From Mesorhizobium sp. PAMC28654 (GTDB lineage Bacteria; Pseudomonadota; Alphaproteobacteria; Rhizobiales; Rhizobiaceae), in NCBI RefSeq assembly GCF_020616515.1, contig NZ_CP085135.1:1984001-2048000 (forward strand): 64,000 nt of DNA, given 5' to 3'. Shown here piece after piece: positions 1 through 8,679 of this stretch. The notes below the pieces were generated by a model, which saw only the letters and a list, made by a program, of their open reading frames with translations, ran no database searches and had not been told where the DNA came from. Position 1 is the stretch's first letter. Each line of letters begins with the position of its first letter. The translations under genes were made by a program, and so were the position numbers.

Positions 1-2136
1 AAGAGAAGAGGACCGATCGCCGCCTGGCTGCTGGCCTTGGACGCATGGATCGACTCTTCGCTCTATGAGATCGGCTTCAAGGCGCGCCAGTTCTGGGAAG
101 CCGCGACGATCTTTTCCCGACGGTTCCGTCTGAAGGGCTGGCGCCGGGGCATCATCGAAGTGCTCAGCGAAGGTTTTACGCTCGGCGCCGGCGGCAGTGT
201 CGTCATGCTGGCGCTGGCCATGCCCGCATTCCAGGACACGACAGGCGATTGGCGGGCCCAGGGCGATTTCGCCGTTACCTTCCTTGACCGCTACGGCAAC
301 GAGATCGGCCAGCGCGGCATCATCCAGCGCGATTCCGTGCCGGTCGACGAGATGCCCGATCATGTCATCAAGGCGGTGCTCGCCACCGAGGACCGCCGCT
401 TCTTCGATCACTACGGCATCGATATCCTGGGCCTTTCGCGCGCGATCTTCGAGAACGTCCGTGCCAATTCCGTGGTGCAAGGCGGGTCCAGCATCACCCA
501 GCAGCTGGCGAAGAACCTGTTCCTGACCAATGAGCGGACATTCGAACGCAAGATCAAGGAAGCCTTCCTGTCATTGTGGCTCGAAGCCAATCTCTCGAAG
601 AAGGAAATCCTCCAGCTCTATCTCGACCGCGCCTATATGGGCGGCGGCACCTTCGGCATCGAGGCGGCCGCCGATTTCTATTTCGGCAAGAGCGTCAAGG
701 ACCTGAGCCTCGCCGAGGCCGCCATGCTGGCCGGGCTGTTCAAGGCGCCGACCAAATACGCGCCGCACATCAACCTGCCGGCCGCGCGCGCGCGCGCCAA
801 TGTGGTGCTCTCCAATCTCGTCGACGCCGGTTTCATGACCGAGGGCCAGGTACTGCAGGCTCGACTGCACCCCGCTGATGTCGTCGACCGCGGCGAACAG
901 AAAAGCCCCGACTATTTCCTCGACTGGGCGTTCGACGAGGTCAAGAAGATCGCGGCCAAGAGCGGCCAGCATTCGCTGGTCGCCCATACAACCTTCGACG
1001 CCAACATCCAGAAAGCCGCCGAAGAATCGGTGGAATTCCATCTCCGTCAGTTCGGCAAGGAATACAACGTCACCGAGGGCGCCGTTGTCGTCATCGAGAC
1101 CAATGGCGCGGTGCGCGCGATCGTCGGCGGCAGGGATTATGGCACCAGCCAGTTCAATCGCGCCACCAAGGCGCTTCGCCAGACCGGCTCCTCGTTCAAA
1201 CCCTATGTCTATGCGACCGCGATGGAGCACGGTTTCACCCCGAACTCCATCATCTCCGGGGGGCCGATCAGCTGGGGTAACTGGTCGCCTCACAATTACA
1301 GCGGAGAATCCGCTGGCAATATCACACTGATCATGGCGATGGCCAAATCAATCAACACCGTACCTGTCCGGCTGGCCAAGGATTATCTGGGTATCCCACC
1401 GATCAAGGCGATGGCGGAATCGTTCGGCGTGGAGTCGCCCCTCGAGGCCCACAAGACGATGGTGCTCGGCACCTCCGGCATGACCGTGATGGACCAGGCG
1501 ACCGGCTACAGCGTGTTCGCGCAGAACGGCTTTGTCGGCTCGCGTCATGGCGTTACGCAACTCGTCAACCGCACCGGCCAGGTGGTTTACGATTTCACCA
1601 AGGATGCGCCGCCTCCGCACCGCGTGCTGTCGGAACAGGCGCTGAAATCCATGAACACCATGCTGGCGGCGGTGCCGGTGATGGGTACGGCGCGGCGCGC
1701 GCAAATCCCCAACATCGTCGTCGCCGGAAAGACCGGCACGACGCAGTCCTACCGCGACGCCTGGTTTGTCGGCTTCACCGGCAACTACACGGCCGCCGTG
1801 TGGCTGGGCAACGATGATTTCAGCCCGACCAAGAACATGACGGGCGGGTCGCTGCCGGCGATGGTGTGGCAGCGCCTGATGGTCTATGCGCATCAGAATA
1901 TCGACCTCAAGCCGATCCCGGGCATCGACAAGCCCTTTGTCGACGCCGAAACAGCGGCCAAGGCCGAGGAAGCGCAGAAAAAGAACGCCGAACAGGCGGC
2001 CGCCGATGCCGCCGCCGAGCGCCCGCCGGTCCTGTCCAGCAGAACCACCCAGACGCTGCGGGACATGTCAAAGGTGTTCGAAGAGGCGCCCATCCTCCAA
2101 CCCCCTTCCTCGCCGCAAACCTTGTCGGCGCTTTGA
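1..2136 (+). CDS. Class A penicillin-binding protein (glycosyltransferase/transpeptidase), 5' truncated by window edge
   Basis: Bifunctional peptidoglycan synthase: polymerises lipid II and cross-links stem peptides at the inner membrane. The frame is open to base 1, so the real start lies upstream; TTG at 37 is only an internal candidate. Counting from that TTG, a membrane segment lies near residues 48-65. The glycosyltransferase (GT51) motifs EDRRFFDHYG (about 118) and GGSSITQQLAKN follow. The transpeptidase domain has GSSFKPYVYA (SxxK), KSINT (SxN) and AGKTGTTQSYRD (KTG). The C-terminal tail is Ala/Glu/Lys-rich. All catalytic motifs are present, so the enzyme should be active. It belongs to the PBP1a/PBP1c-like group; I cannot fix the paralogue without its N-terminus. 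Confidence 0.93.
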   Translation, partial: KRRGPIAAWLLALDAWIDSSLYEIGFKARQFWEAATIFSRRFRLKGWRRGIIEVLSEGFTLGAGGSVVMLALAMPAFQDTTGDWRAQGDFAVTFLDRYGNEIGQRGIIQRDSVPVDEMPDHVIKAVLATEDRRFFDHYGIDILGLSRAIFENVRANSVVQGGSSITQQLAKNLFLTNERTFERKIKEAFLSLWLEANLSKKEILQLYLDRAYMGGGTFGIEAAADFYFGKSVKDLSLAEAAMLAGLFKAPTKYAPHINLPAARARANVVLSNLVDAGFMTEGQVLQARLHPADVVDRGEQKSPDYFLDWAFDEVKKIAAKSGQHSLVAHTTFDANIQKAAEESVEFHLRQFGKEYNVTEGAVVVIETNGAVRAIVGGRDYGTSQFNRATKALRQTGSSFKPYVYATAMEHGFTPNSIISGGPISWGNWSPHNYSGESAGNITLIMAMAKSINTVPVRLAKDYLGIPPIKAMAESFGVESPLEAHKTMVLGTSGMTVMDQATGYSVFAQNGFVGSRHGVTQLVNRTGQVVYDFTKDAPPPHRVLSEQALKSMNTMLAAVPVMGTARRAQIPNIVVAGKTGTTQSYRDAWFVGFTGNYTAAVWLGNDDFSPTKNMTGGSLPAMVWQRLMVYAHQNIDLKPIPGIDKPFVDAETAAKAEEAQKKNAEQAAADAAAERPPVLSSRTTQTLRDMSKVFEEAPILQPPSSPQTLSAL

Positions 2137-2233
2137 TCCCAGCGTTGCGCCGGAAGGCAAATTCCTCGGCCCGCTTGCCATCAGACCCTGCCTCGCGATA
2201 TCCCGAACTATAGTCCTCTCTCCGCGGCTCTTC

Positions 2234-2818
2234 ATGCTCAAGAACGCATTCCTGACACTGGTCGCGCTTGTCATCGCCATCGGCGGTGGCGGCGGCAGCG
2301 TCTGGTATGCGCTGAAGGTACAGGACGGTGTCGGGGCGATCCGGATCGGCCAATGGACAGCATTCCCCTATATCGGCACCCCAGCCGCCGACCCCTACTC
2401 CAAGGCCCGTGTGGCGAGGGAGGGTGTCCTCGCGCTTGGGCAGGCCGAGGGATTGTCCTTTGTCGCCGAACGCGATTCAGGCGGCGAGCAGCTCAAGCGG
2501 GAATGTGCCTACAAGATCGAAGGGGGATTTCCGACAGCCCGGTTCTGGACCCTCTATGCCGCCGACCAGTCGCTTGGCGTGGTCGAAACCGGCAAGCCGC
2601 GGCCCGCCGCTCTCCAGTCCTACCAAGTCCTGCGCGAACCCGACAATTCCGTGATCATTTCTGTCGGCAACCGCCCCGCGCCAGGCAACTGGCTGCTCTC
2701 GAACGGTGCCGGCACGATGTATTTCGTCCTCACCTTCTACGATACGCCGATCGCCAGCAGCACGGGCCTGTCGGACGTGACACTGCCACAGATCCTTAAG
2801 GTCGGCTGCAATGCGTAG
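2234..2818 (+). CDS. DUF1214 membrane-anchored protein
   Basis: A 194-residue protein that begins with one hydrophobic helix (residues 3-27, very Gly-rich, IGGGGGSVWYAL), followed by a soluble, probably periplasmic domain. Phrases such as CAYKIEGGFPTARFWTLYAAD and ISVGNRPAPGNWL fit the DUF1214 family, whose function is unknown. ATG at 2234 is chosen because it begins the membrane segment; the frame is open further upstream but into the end of the PBP gene. Its last 8 bases overlap the start of the DUF1254 gene. This tandem DUF1214-DUF1254 arrangement is typical of rhizobia and implies co-translation. What it does is not known. Confidence 0.82.
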   Translation: MLKNAFLTLVALVIAIGGGGGSVWYALKVQDGVGAIRIGQWTAFPYIGTPAADPYSKARVAREGVLALGQAEGLSFVAERDSGGEQLKRECAYKIEGGFPTARFWTLYAADQSLGVVETGKPRPAALQSYQVLREPDNSVIISVGNRPAPGNWLLSNGAGTMYFVLTFYDTPIASSTGLSDVTLPQILKVGCNA

Positions 2819-3359
2819 GCTGCTGCATGTCATCCTGCTTGGCCTGCTTGGCGCCGGCATCATCCATATCGCCGTGCTGCTTCTGGTTCCGGTGTTTTCC
2901 GAACGTGACGCGTGGTCCCGGCTGGCGATGGCTTCCGATCTCTACAAGATAACCAGGCTTGACGCGGAGGCCGGCGGTGCGCCGGTGGTCAAATCCGTCG
3001 ACCCGATGTTTTACGCGGCGGCGTGCCGGTTCGACCTGGTCGACGGGATGGTTCGGGTCAAGGCGCCTGGAAACGTTCCGTTCTGGTCCGTCTCGGTCTA
3101 CGACCGCAACGGGCACAACATCTATTCCTTCAACGACCATACCGCCAATGGCGGGGCACTGGATGCCGTGGTCCTGACGCCGGCGCAAATGATCGAGGTC
3201 CGAAAGGACCTGCCCGAGCAGCTTCAGGGAGCGATCTTTGTCGAGGCGCCGATCGACGAAGGCATATTCGTCATCCGCGGCTTCGTGCCTGACGATAGCT
3301 GGAAACCGATCGTATCGCGGTTTCTCGATCAGAGTTCCTGCGAATTGCAGGACTTCTAG
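2811..3359 (+). CDS. DUF1254 membrane-anchored protein
   Basis: A 182-residue protein with an N-terminal hydrophobic helix (residues 4-28, LHVILLGLLGAGIIHIAVLL) and a soluble domain containing VDPMFYAAACRFDL, VPFWSVSVYDRNGHNIYSFND and an EAPIDEGIFVIRGF stretch, all typical of DUF1254. It overlaps the upstream DUF1214 gene by 8 bp, so the two are translationally coupled. In longer bacterial proteins DUF1254 and DUF1214 occur fused in one chain, so this pair is plausibly a split version forming one membrane-attached complex. That is inference; no activity is established. Confidence 0.82.
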   Translation: MRRLLHVILLGLLGAGIIHIAVLLLVPVFSERDAWSRLAMASDLYKITRLDAEAGGAPVVKSVDPMFYAAACRFDLVDGMVRVKAPGNVPFWSVSVYDRNGHNIYSFNDHTANGGALDAVVLTPAQMIEVRKDLPEQLQGAIFVEAPIDEGIFVIRGFVPDDSWKPIVSRFLDQSSCELQDF

Positions 3360-3403
3360 ACCGTATCCGACCACCCGCCGGCCCCTGCCCTCAAGGTCGT
3401 CGT

Positions 3404-3506
3404 CTAAAGCGCGTCGCGTCGAAACGGATTCATGCGACGCGCTTTAGGTCTTTGTTTTTATGCATGTCGTTCTCCCAAAACCGAGGTCACTTTTGGGCGA
3501 CATGCA
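3404..3506. repeat. Dispersed rhizobial intergenic repeat with two palindromes
   Basis: Two hairpins sit back to back after the DUF1254 gene. The first has a perfect 14-bp stem, 3404-3417 (CTAAAGCGCGTCGC) with 3434-3447. The second pairs TGCATGTCG (3461-3469) with CGACATGCA (3498-3506) and CCCAAAA with TTTTGGG inside it. This two-palindrome unit with a T-rich linker is a common dispersed repeat of Mesorhizobium-type genomes. It could also act as a transcription terminator or RNA stabiliser for the DUF pair. Confidence 0.75.
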
Positions 3507-3695
3507 CTAATGATGAGGTGCGGTCGGCCGCGTTGAACCGGGTTTGTCAGGTCCAGCTGGCCGTGCCTCGCCGGTCAGCGGCCGCTGTTCGTAGCGAACG
3601 CCTGGAAAGATGATCACCGCCGCCGGCGCGTCGGTGTTCTGACTTGCTCGATTGGTCGCCGACGTTCGCGGCACGAAAGACAATACCATGCCCAT
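3507..3695 (-). CDS. Small conserved hypothetical protein
   Basis: A 62-residue protein of unknown function, starting MGMVLSFVPRTSATNR and containing PAAVIIFPGVRYEQRP. The IIFPGVRYE stretch is one I associate with short uncharacterised rhizobial proteins; this is from memory. ATG at 3695 is favoured over two upstream codons because the purine-rich GAGAGGA lies 10-15 bases before it. The C-terminus is Pro/Gly-rich and looks disordered, and there is no signal peptide. It is divergent from the DUF2336 gene. The alternative is that it is a chance reading frame. Confidence 0.5.
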   Translation of the reverse strand: MGMVLSFVPRTSATNRASQNTDAPAAVIIFPGVRYEQRPLTGEARPAGPDKPGSTRPTAPHH

Positions 3696-3880
3696 GGTTC
3701 GCGCATTCCTCTCGGTTTCCCCGGAGCACAACGCAACGCCTCCAAATGTGATTAGGACGGTAGAGGGTTAACGGAGCGCTAACGGATCACCGCTAACTTG
3801 ATCTTTGTTCCTGGCGAATGCGAAACCGACACAGTCCGGTCGCGCGGTCCGGGTTGTGTCGAGTGTCAGGCGTATCCTTC

Positions 3881-4900
3881 GTGTCATCTTCGGATTTCAG
3901 GCAAATCGCTGTACGGGTTGAATCAGGCAAGGCCGAAAGGCTTTTCCGGGCAGCGGTGTCGGCCTTCTGTTCGCTCACCCGCCCCTCGCGCCGGGAGATC
4001 GCCCAGCTCGAGGACCTTACGCTTCCGCTCTTCGACAGTGTTTCGACCGAATCACGCCGCTATGTCGCCGCCGCGCTCTCGGAATGCGAATACGCGCCCG
4101 CCGCCCTGGTTCGGCGACTTTGCGAGGAGGCGGTCGACATCGCCGCTCCCCTGCTCATCCGCTCGCCCGCGGTCAGCGACATCGACCTCATCGCGCTGAT
4201 CGGGCGGCATGGCCTGCCTCATGCTCGCGCGATCGCGCGCCGCAAGGATTTGAACCCGACCATCGCCGACCTAATCAGGGCGATCGAAAAGCCGACACTG
4301 GTGCGACAGCGCAAACCGGAACCGGTCGTGAGAGCGGTGGCTGAAAGCGTCGAGATCGTCGAGGTCGCCCCCGCCCCACAACCGGAACCAGGCATTGCCG
4401 CCGAGAACGCGCGGCGCCGGCTGCGATCGATGATGCGCCCCGCCGGAGACAGTCTGGGAGCCTCCGTCAATCCCTTCCTCGGCTCGGAAACCTACGCCAA
4501 GCTGCGCGAGACCGCGCTGACCGGCAACGCGGCGTTCTTCCAGACCGCGCTCGCGGATGCACTCGAAATCGATTTTCAAACAGCCCGGTCCCTGACCGCG
4601 AACCAGAACTATGCGTCACTGCTCGCGGCGCTGCGTTCGCTCGACCTCAGCGAGGACAGGGCATTCCTGATCACCGTCGCTGTCTATCCGACGCAGTTCC
4701 CGCACCCGCACGCCATCCGCCTGTTCCTTGACCGGTACCGGCTGCTTCACCGCGACGTCGCCCTGAACAAGGTGCGGGGATGGAAGGCCGTGACCCTGTC
4801 CAAGGCTATCCGCGATACCGGCCACACCGCGGCGAACGGCGACACCCGCAACGCTTCGAACAGCGACGACGCCCCCGTATCCGCGAGTCTCAGGGCTTGA
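3881..4900 (+). CDS. DUF2336 domain protein
   Basis: A 339-residue soluble protein whose N-terminal half (SSDFRQIAVRVESGK, then RREIAQLEDLTLPLFDSVS and YVAAALSECEYAPAAL) matches the alphaproteobacterial DUF2336 family. These are helical, repeat-like proteins of unknown function. A Pro/Glu-rich linker (residues about 155-180) separates a second helical region. GTG at 3881 is chosen because family similarity begins there; ATG at 3818 would add 21 residues that look non-coding. The 3' end overlaps the convergent DUF1491 gene by 11 bp. No catalytic motif is visible. Confidence 0.75.
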   Translation: MSSSDFRQIAVRVESGKAERLFRAAVSAFCSLTRPSRREIAQLEDLTLPLFDSVSTESRRYVAAALSECEYAPAALVRRLCEEAVDIAAPLLIRSPAVSDIDLIALIGRHGLPHARAIARRKDLNPTIADLIRAIEKPTLVRQRKPEPVVRAVAESVEIVEVAPAPQPEPGIAAENARRRLRSMMRPAGDSLGASVNPFLGSETYAKLRETALTGNAAFFQTALADALEIDFQTARSLTANQNYASLLAALRSLDLSEDRAFLITVAVYPTQFPHPHAIRLFLDRYRLLHRDVALNKVRGWKAVTLSKAIRDTGHTAANGDTRNASNSDDAPVSASLRA

Positions 4901-5234
4901 CGGAAATCAGTTCCTCGACTGGAACGGCTCCAGCCTCGATCTCGACTACCCAGATATCGGGATCGAATTTCTTCTCCCTTTCCAGCCGCGCATCCAGCAC
5001 GGAGGCATCGTCGCCAGCACCGAGCAGACTAAAGAAGCGATCGTCCGGCTTGGCCGAATCGTAACTCGTCTGCGGCGCCGGCCCGAACAGGGCGACCTCG
5101 CCCAGCCTTCCTCGCGCCAGAACGAAAACCGCCCCGGCCTCGGTTGCGCCGCGCTTGACCACGGCAGCGAAGCCACCCGCACCGAAAACCCGGCGCAAAA
5201 GCACCGACACCCAAAGATCGCTGGTTACGCGCAT
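4890..5234 (-). CDS. DUF1491 family protein
   Basis: A 114-residue soluble protein starting MRVTSDLWVSVLLRR. It contains VKRGATEAGAVFVLAR and a C-terminal DPDIWVVEIE motif, the signature of the alphaproteobacterial DUF1491 family (function unknown). The start at 5234 matches the family start; ATG at 5243 adds three residues (MLL). It is convergent with and overlaps the DUF2336 gene by 11 bp, and the stop codons are embedded in each other's coding region. It lies downstream of the peptidoglycan-binding gene on the same strand with a 70-bp gap. Confidence 0.8.
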   Translation of the reverse strand: MRVTSDLWVSVLLRRVFGAGGFAAVVKRGATEAGAVFVLARGRLGEVALFGPAPQTSYDSAKPDDRFFSLLGAGDDASVLDARLEREKKFDPDIWVVEIEAGAVPVEELISVKP

Positions 5235-5304
5235 GAGGAGCATCCGAACATACGGACGCTGTTTAGCGAGGTTTTTGCCGGCTTGCGAGAGCTTGTTACG
5301 ACCG

Positions 5305-6072
5305 TCAGTTGGTCAGGCCGATCTCACGCATCTTGACGTAGACGACCTCGTCGGGCTCGCCGGTTTGCGGCAGGCCGAAGAGCGACTGGAATTCCTTGAT
5401 CGCCGCCTTGGTGCGCGCGCCCACCACGCCATCCAGCTGCATGCCGTCATTGCCGAAAGCCTTCAGCCCGGCCTGGATCTTGACGATGCGGGCATCGGGA
5501 GTTTGCGAAGCAGGGGTGCTTGTCTGCAGCGAAACCGGGACGACGCCCGTTTCAGCCGGCCGCGGCTGTGGATGCGGTACTGAGGCTGTCGTGGGGGTGG
5601 CGCCCAACTGATCCAGGAGAAGCGAATCGATCTCACCGGACGCATTGAGCCCAACCTTCTGCTGGTATGCCTCGATCGCCTTGCGCGTGGCCGGACCGGT
5701 AATGCCGTCAACAGTGCCGGAATAGAAGTTGAGGTCCTTCAATATGCCTTGAACTTGCTGAACGGTCGCGTCGCTCTTGACCGGCGCGGTCGCGGTGGCT
5801 GGGCGCACGATGTTGATTGTCGTCTCCGGCTCGGCCGTGCCCGCGCGCGGAAAGCCCTCGATGCTTCGGGTGGCAAAGAACGCGCCCGCGTGCGGAAAAG
5901 GCTGATACCACAAGGCGTTCGCCGAGACATAGAACAGCGTCACCAGGAACGCGGTCGAGCCGCCAACCAGAACGGGATTCTGTGAAATCAGGCTGCCTAC
6001 CGCCGCCGCGCCATCCTGAAAGGCACTTGTGCGGCGCTTGACCACCTTAGCCTGTCTTGCGGAGCGCGCCAT
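5305..6072 (-). CDS. Membrane-anchored protein with two peptidoglycan-binding domains
   Basis: A 255-residue protein: basic N-terminus, one membrane helix (about 33-55, NPVLVGGSTAFLVTLFYVSA), then a periplasmic part with two PG_binding_1 repeats. Repeat 1 is near 103-155 (VQGILKDLNFYSGTVDG ... TRKAIEAYQQ). Repeat 2 is near 195-250 (IQAGLKAFGNDGMQLDG ... TKAAIKEFQ). The domains bind cell-wall glycan and there is no enzymatic domain. Its start overlaps the end of the upstream kinase gene by 26 bp, so it is co-expressed with it. This suggests a link between envelope binding and the kinase's cell-cycle role, which is inference. Confidence 0.87.
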   Translation of the reverse strand: MARSARQAKVVKRRTSAFQDGAAAVGSLISQNPVLVGGSTAFLVTLFYVSANALWYQPFPHAGAFFATRSIEGFPRAGTAEPETTINIVRPATATAPVKSDATVQQVQGILKDLNFYSGTVDGITGPATRKAIEAYQQKVGLNASGEIDSLLLDQLGATPTTASVPHPQPRPAETGVVPVSLQTSTPASQTPDARIVKIQAGLKAFGNDGMQLDGVVGARTKAAIKEFQSLFGLPQTGEPDEVVYVKMREIGLTN

Positions 6073-7843
6073 TTCTGTCCCCTTTCGCCTTGGCTACGGG
6101 CATCGGCAGTACGGCGGCCTTGTCGACAGGACGTCGCTTGGGTCCGCCCACGGGAAGGCTGATCGTTACCGTGGTGCCCTCACCCGGCATGCTTTCAATC
6201 GACATCGTACCGTCGTGCAGCTCCACCAGCCCCTTCACCAGCGAAAGTCCAAGGCCTGTTCCCTCGAAGCGGCGCGTATAGTCATTGTGGATCTGCATGA
6301 ACGGCTTGCCGAGCTTGGCAAAGTCCTCTTCGGCAATGCCTATGCCGGTATCCCTGACCCAGAAATGCAGCCGGGAACCGATCCGCTTGGCGCCGACAAC
6401 GACGTCGCCACCGTCGGGCGTGAACTTGATTGCATTGGACACGAGGTTGATAAGCATCTGCTGCACCGCACGACGGTCGGCATTTATCTCGCCGGCATCC
6501 GGGGCGATCTGTGCTTGCAGGTCGATGCTCTTTGCCTGCGCCTGCAGCCTCATCATCGACTGGCACATGTCGACCGCTTCGGAAAAACGGAAGGGCTCCG
6601 GCTTGGTGGCGTAGGCGCCCGATTCTATCCGCGAGACATCGAGTATCGACGTCACGACCGCAAGCAGATGCTGTCCCGAATCTCTGACGAGACCGACATA
6701 CTCTTTCTGGCGCGGGTCCTTGAAGGCGCCGAACATCTCATGCAGCAACATGTCGGAAAAGCCGATGATGGCGTTCAGTGGCGTGCGAAGTTCGTGGCTG
6801 ACAACAGCCAGAAACCGCCCTTTCGCCACTTCGGCGGAGGCGGCGGCTTCGTTTGCCGCGGCCAGCTCTTCGCGCAGCGCGGCAACTTCATCGTTCTCGC
6901 GAACAACAAGCGTGAATATCTCGCTCTGTTCCGGCGCCCGAACCAGCTCAAGAGAAAACGGCCTGTAATTGTCCACCGTCCTGCCGCCGCCGTTCTGCGG
7001 CAGCCGGACGCGGATGTCGAGCCTGCTCGACAAGGCGCCGTCGCGCATATCGGCTATCGCGCTGAGATAGCAGACCCGGTCGGACAGATGGATGCGATCG
7101 AAGAAGCCGGTGCCGAAAAGCAATTCCGGCGGCAGCTTCAGCATCGTGCGCGCCTTCGCCGACGCCTCCAGCACCTCGCCATGCCTGGCGACGCGCAGTA
7201 CGACCGCATCGATGACGTCTTCAAGCCGGCCGCCAGCGTTCTGGTCCCCAGACGCCTCAGCGGTATTGTGAAAAGCCGAAGCACGCGGAATGAGCGTGAG
7301 TGCCCAGGCCAGCGGCACCAGCCAGTGCCAGGCAGGAATTTGTGTCGCTGCAAGCGGCAGAAGGGGGCCGACCAGCGGCTGGGCGATCACCGCGACAAGG
7401 GCCGCGGCGGCTCCCCACAATGCAGCGCCCCGTGAGGTGCCGATCCACCAAGCTTCAAATGGCAGGGCCACAAGAAGCATGGCGACTGGAGAGCTCAAGC
7501 CTCCCGCCGCGGCAATGAGGCCGGCAAGAGCAATGCTCGCCATGGCCAAGGCGACCTTGCCGGCCAACGCCATCTTGCCCGCTGCCGCCACCAGCAGCGC
7601 GACGAACCAGCAAAAGCCGAAGCTCGCGAAGATCGCCGCCATGGTGACAGCCGCATCCATACCCGATGTAACCAGCGTGACCGCGGCACCGGCCGCGAAG
7701 AAAGGAGCCGCCAGCATGACACCAATGAACCGGTGCTGGCGCTCGCGGTCGCTCCGTTCCAGGACGGACGGATGAACCATACGTTCGCAGCCGGCGGCCA
7801 TCGCGCGAGGCAATTCGACGTATCTGGCCTTGATCGAACTCAA
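6047..7843 (-). CDS. divJ: Membrane sensor histidine kinase, DivJ type
   Basis: A 598-residue kinase. Paired hydrophobic helices span residues 40-187 (about six membrane segments). A PAS-like region follows (about 203-315), with a short coiled coil (318-342) running into the HisKA dimerisation domain. The phospho-accepting His is near residue 350 (VVSHELRTPLNAIIGFSDML). The HATPase domain has NLVSNAIKFTPDGG (N box), DTGIGIAEEDF (G1) and GTGLGLSLVKGL (G2). There is no receiver domain. The architecture and H box resemble DivJ, which phosphorylates DivK upstream of CtrA. The assignment is by resemblance; PleC/PdhS-type relatives are the alternative. It overlaps the peptidoglycan-binding gene downstream. 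Confidence 0.7.
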   Translation of the reverse strand: MSSIKARYVELPRAMAAGCERMVHPSVLERSDRERQHRFIGVMLAAPFFAAGAAVTLVTSGMDAAVTMAAIFASFGFCWFVALLVAAAGKMALAGKVALAMASIALAGLIAAAGGLSSPVAMLLVALPFEAWWIGTSRGAALWGAAAALVAVIAQPLVGPLLPLAATQIPAWHWLVPLAWALTLIPRASAFHNTAEASGDQNAGGRLEDVIDAVVLRVARHGEVLEASAKARTMLKLPPELLFGTGFFDRIHLSDRVCYLSAIADMRDGALSSRLDIRVRLPQNGGGRTVDNYRPFSLELVRAPEQSEIFTLVVRENDEVAALREELAAANEAAASAEVAKGRFLAVVSHELRTPLNAIIGFSDMLLHEMFGAFKDPRQKEYVGLVRDSGQHLLAVVTSILDVSRIESGAYATKPEPFRFSEAVDMCQSMMRLQAQAKSIDLQAQIAPDAGEINADRRAVQQMLINLVSNAIKFTPDGGDVVVGAKRIGSRLHFWVRDTGIGIAEEDFAKLGKPFMQIHNDYTRRFEGTGLGLSLVKGLVELHDGTMSIESMPGEGTTVTISLPVGGPKRRPVDKAAVLPMPVAKAKGDRNGALRKTG

Positions 7844-8309
7844 CTCAACGCACCCGTACTCGTCGTGGACAGCTCTGCCTTGCAGATTGTTTTGGTTGGC
7901 TCTGAAAGTCGCATCCAGCGTTTAAGGAATGGATAAGGCAGGGCCGACCAACGTCCGGCCTGCGGCAAATATTGGGATCTCGGCGGCAGAAAGCGCGGGC
8001 AAATGCAGCCATAGTAAACGGAGGGTTATTCAATCGGCATCGAAAACCGGAGCAGCGGGCCACCGCCATCGAACCGCTCCGTGCAAAAAATCCAGATAAA
8101 ACAGCCAGATGGATGGTTACCGCAAATTGAAGGAAATCGGCCGGATTTGCTGTAAATCGACAGCAAAACGGTTCGTTTCGAATCTGCCTAAAATTTGAGG
8201 AAAATTCTCGCGGTCCCTGCAAGCCGTCCTTTGTGCCTGTGTGCCAACATCCTGCCTACAAAAGAGGTCATGCCATGTGGATGCATGATCCGTCACGACG
8301 AGGCAAGGC
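7844..8309. other. Intergenic region, divergent promoters expected
   Basis: 466 bp between the kinase gene (minus) and the DUF5330 gene (plus). No convincing gene is seen. The half nearest DUF5330 is richer in A/T and contains the perfect palindrome listed at 8146-8167. Promoters for both flanking genes must lie here, but I could not place confident -35/-10 pairs. Confidence 0.6.
8146..8167. promoter_or_regulatory. 22-bp palindrome, candidate operator
   Basis: TTTGCTGT, six bases (AAATCG), ACAGCAAA is a perfect 8-bp inverted repeat in the A/T-rich part of the divergent kinase/DUF5330 intergenic region, about 140 bp upstream of the DUF5330 start. Size and symmetry fit a dimeric regulator site. 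No T-run follows it, so it is not a terminator. The regulator is unknown. Confidence 0.35.
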
Positions 8310-8679
8310 ATGTTCTTTCTGATGAGAATGGCTTTCTGGTTTTTCGCTGGTGCTTCTGGCGCTGCCGCTGAGCGTCGGCCCCGATGAGACCGGCCATGAG
8401 AGCGTTGGCCCACTCCAGGCCCTGTTTGCGGCGCGCGACGCGGTCGGCGACATCGCCGGTATTTGCGAGCGCAAGCCAGATGTCTGCGAAACCGGCAAGT
8501 CGGCGATGCACACAATCACGGCCCGGGCGAAGGAGACGGCCAAGATCGCGGCTGCGATGCTGGATGACAAGAAATCCGACGACAAGCTGGCGGCTGGGCC
8601 AGACACCTCGACCACGACCGGCAGCGTGAGCGAAGACATCGTCCTGCCCGCGACCGTAAATCTGCCCGTGAGAAACTGA
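8310..8679 (+). pseudogene. DUF5330 family protein gene with single frameshift
   Basis: The expected product starts at ATG 8310 (MFFLMRMAFWF), runs through one membrane helix and continues as LLALPLSVGPDETGHESVG and then FAARDAVGDIAGICERKPDVCETG, a DUF5330-like rhizobial protein of unknown function with two conserved Cys. As written, five T (8340-8344) put ATG 8310 out of frame with the rest; four T would give the continuous sequence FWFSLVLLALPL. GTG at 8350 opens the downstream frame but would lose the membrane anchor. GAGG lies just before ATG 8310. The cause is a sequencing error, a real mutation, or (less likely) programmed +1 shifting at TTT-T. A strong terminator follows at 8801. Confidence 0.7.

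Noticed and set aside
6029..7435. 468-codon open frame opposite the histidine kinase gene
   Set aside because: It is Arg/His/Gln-rich, lacks any recognisable domain, and mirrors a well-supported kinase on the other strand; a GC-skew shadow.
8310..8679. Programmed +1 frameshift as the explanation for the DUF5330 break
   Set aside because: TTT-T can slip, but there is no stop or pause codon or stimulating element at the site, so an error or mutation is simpler.
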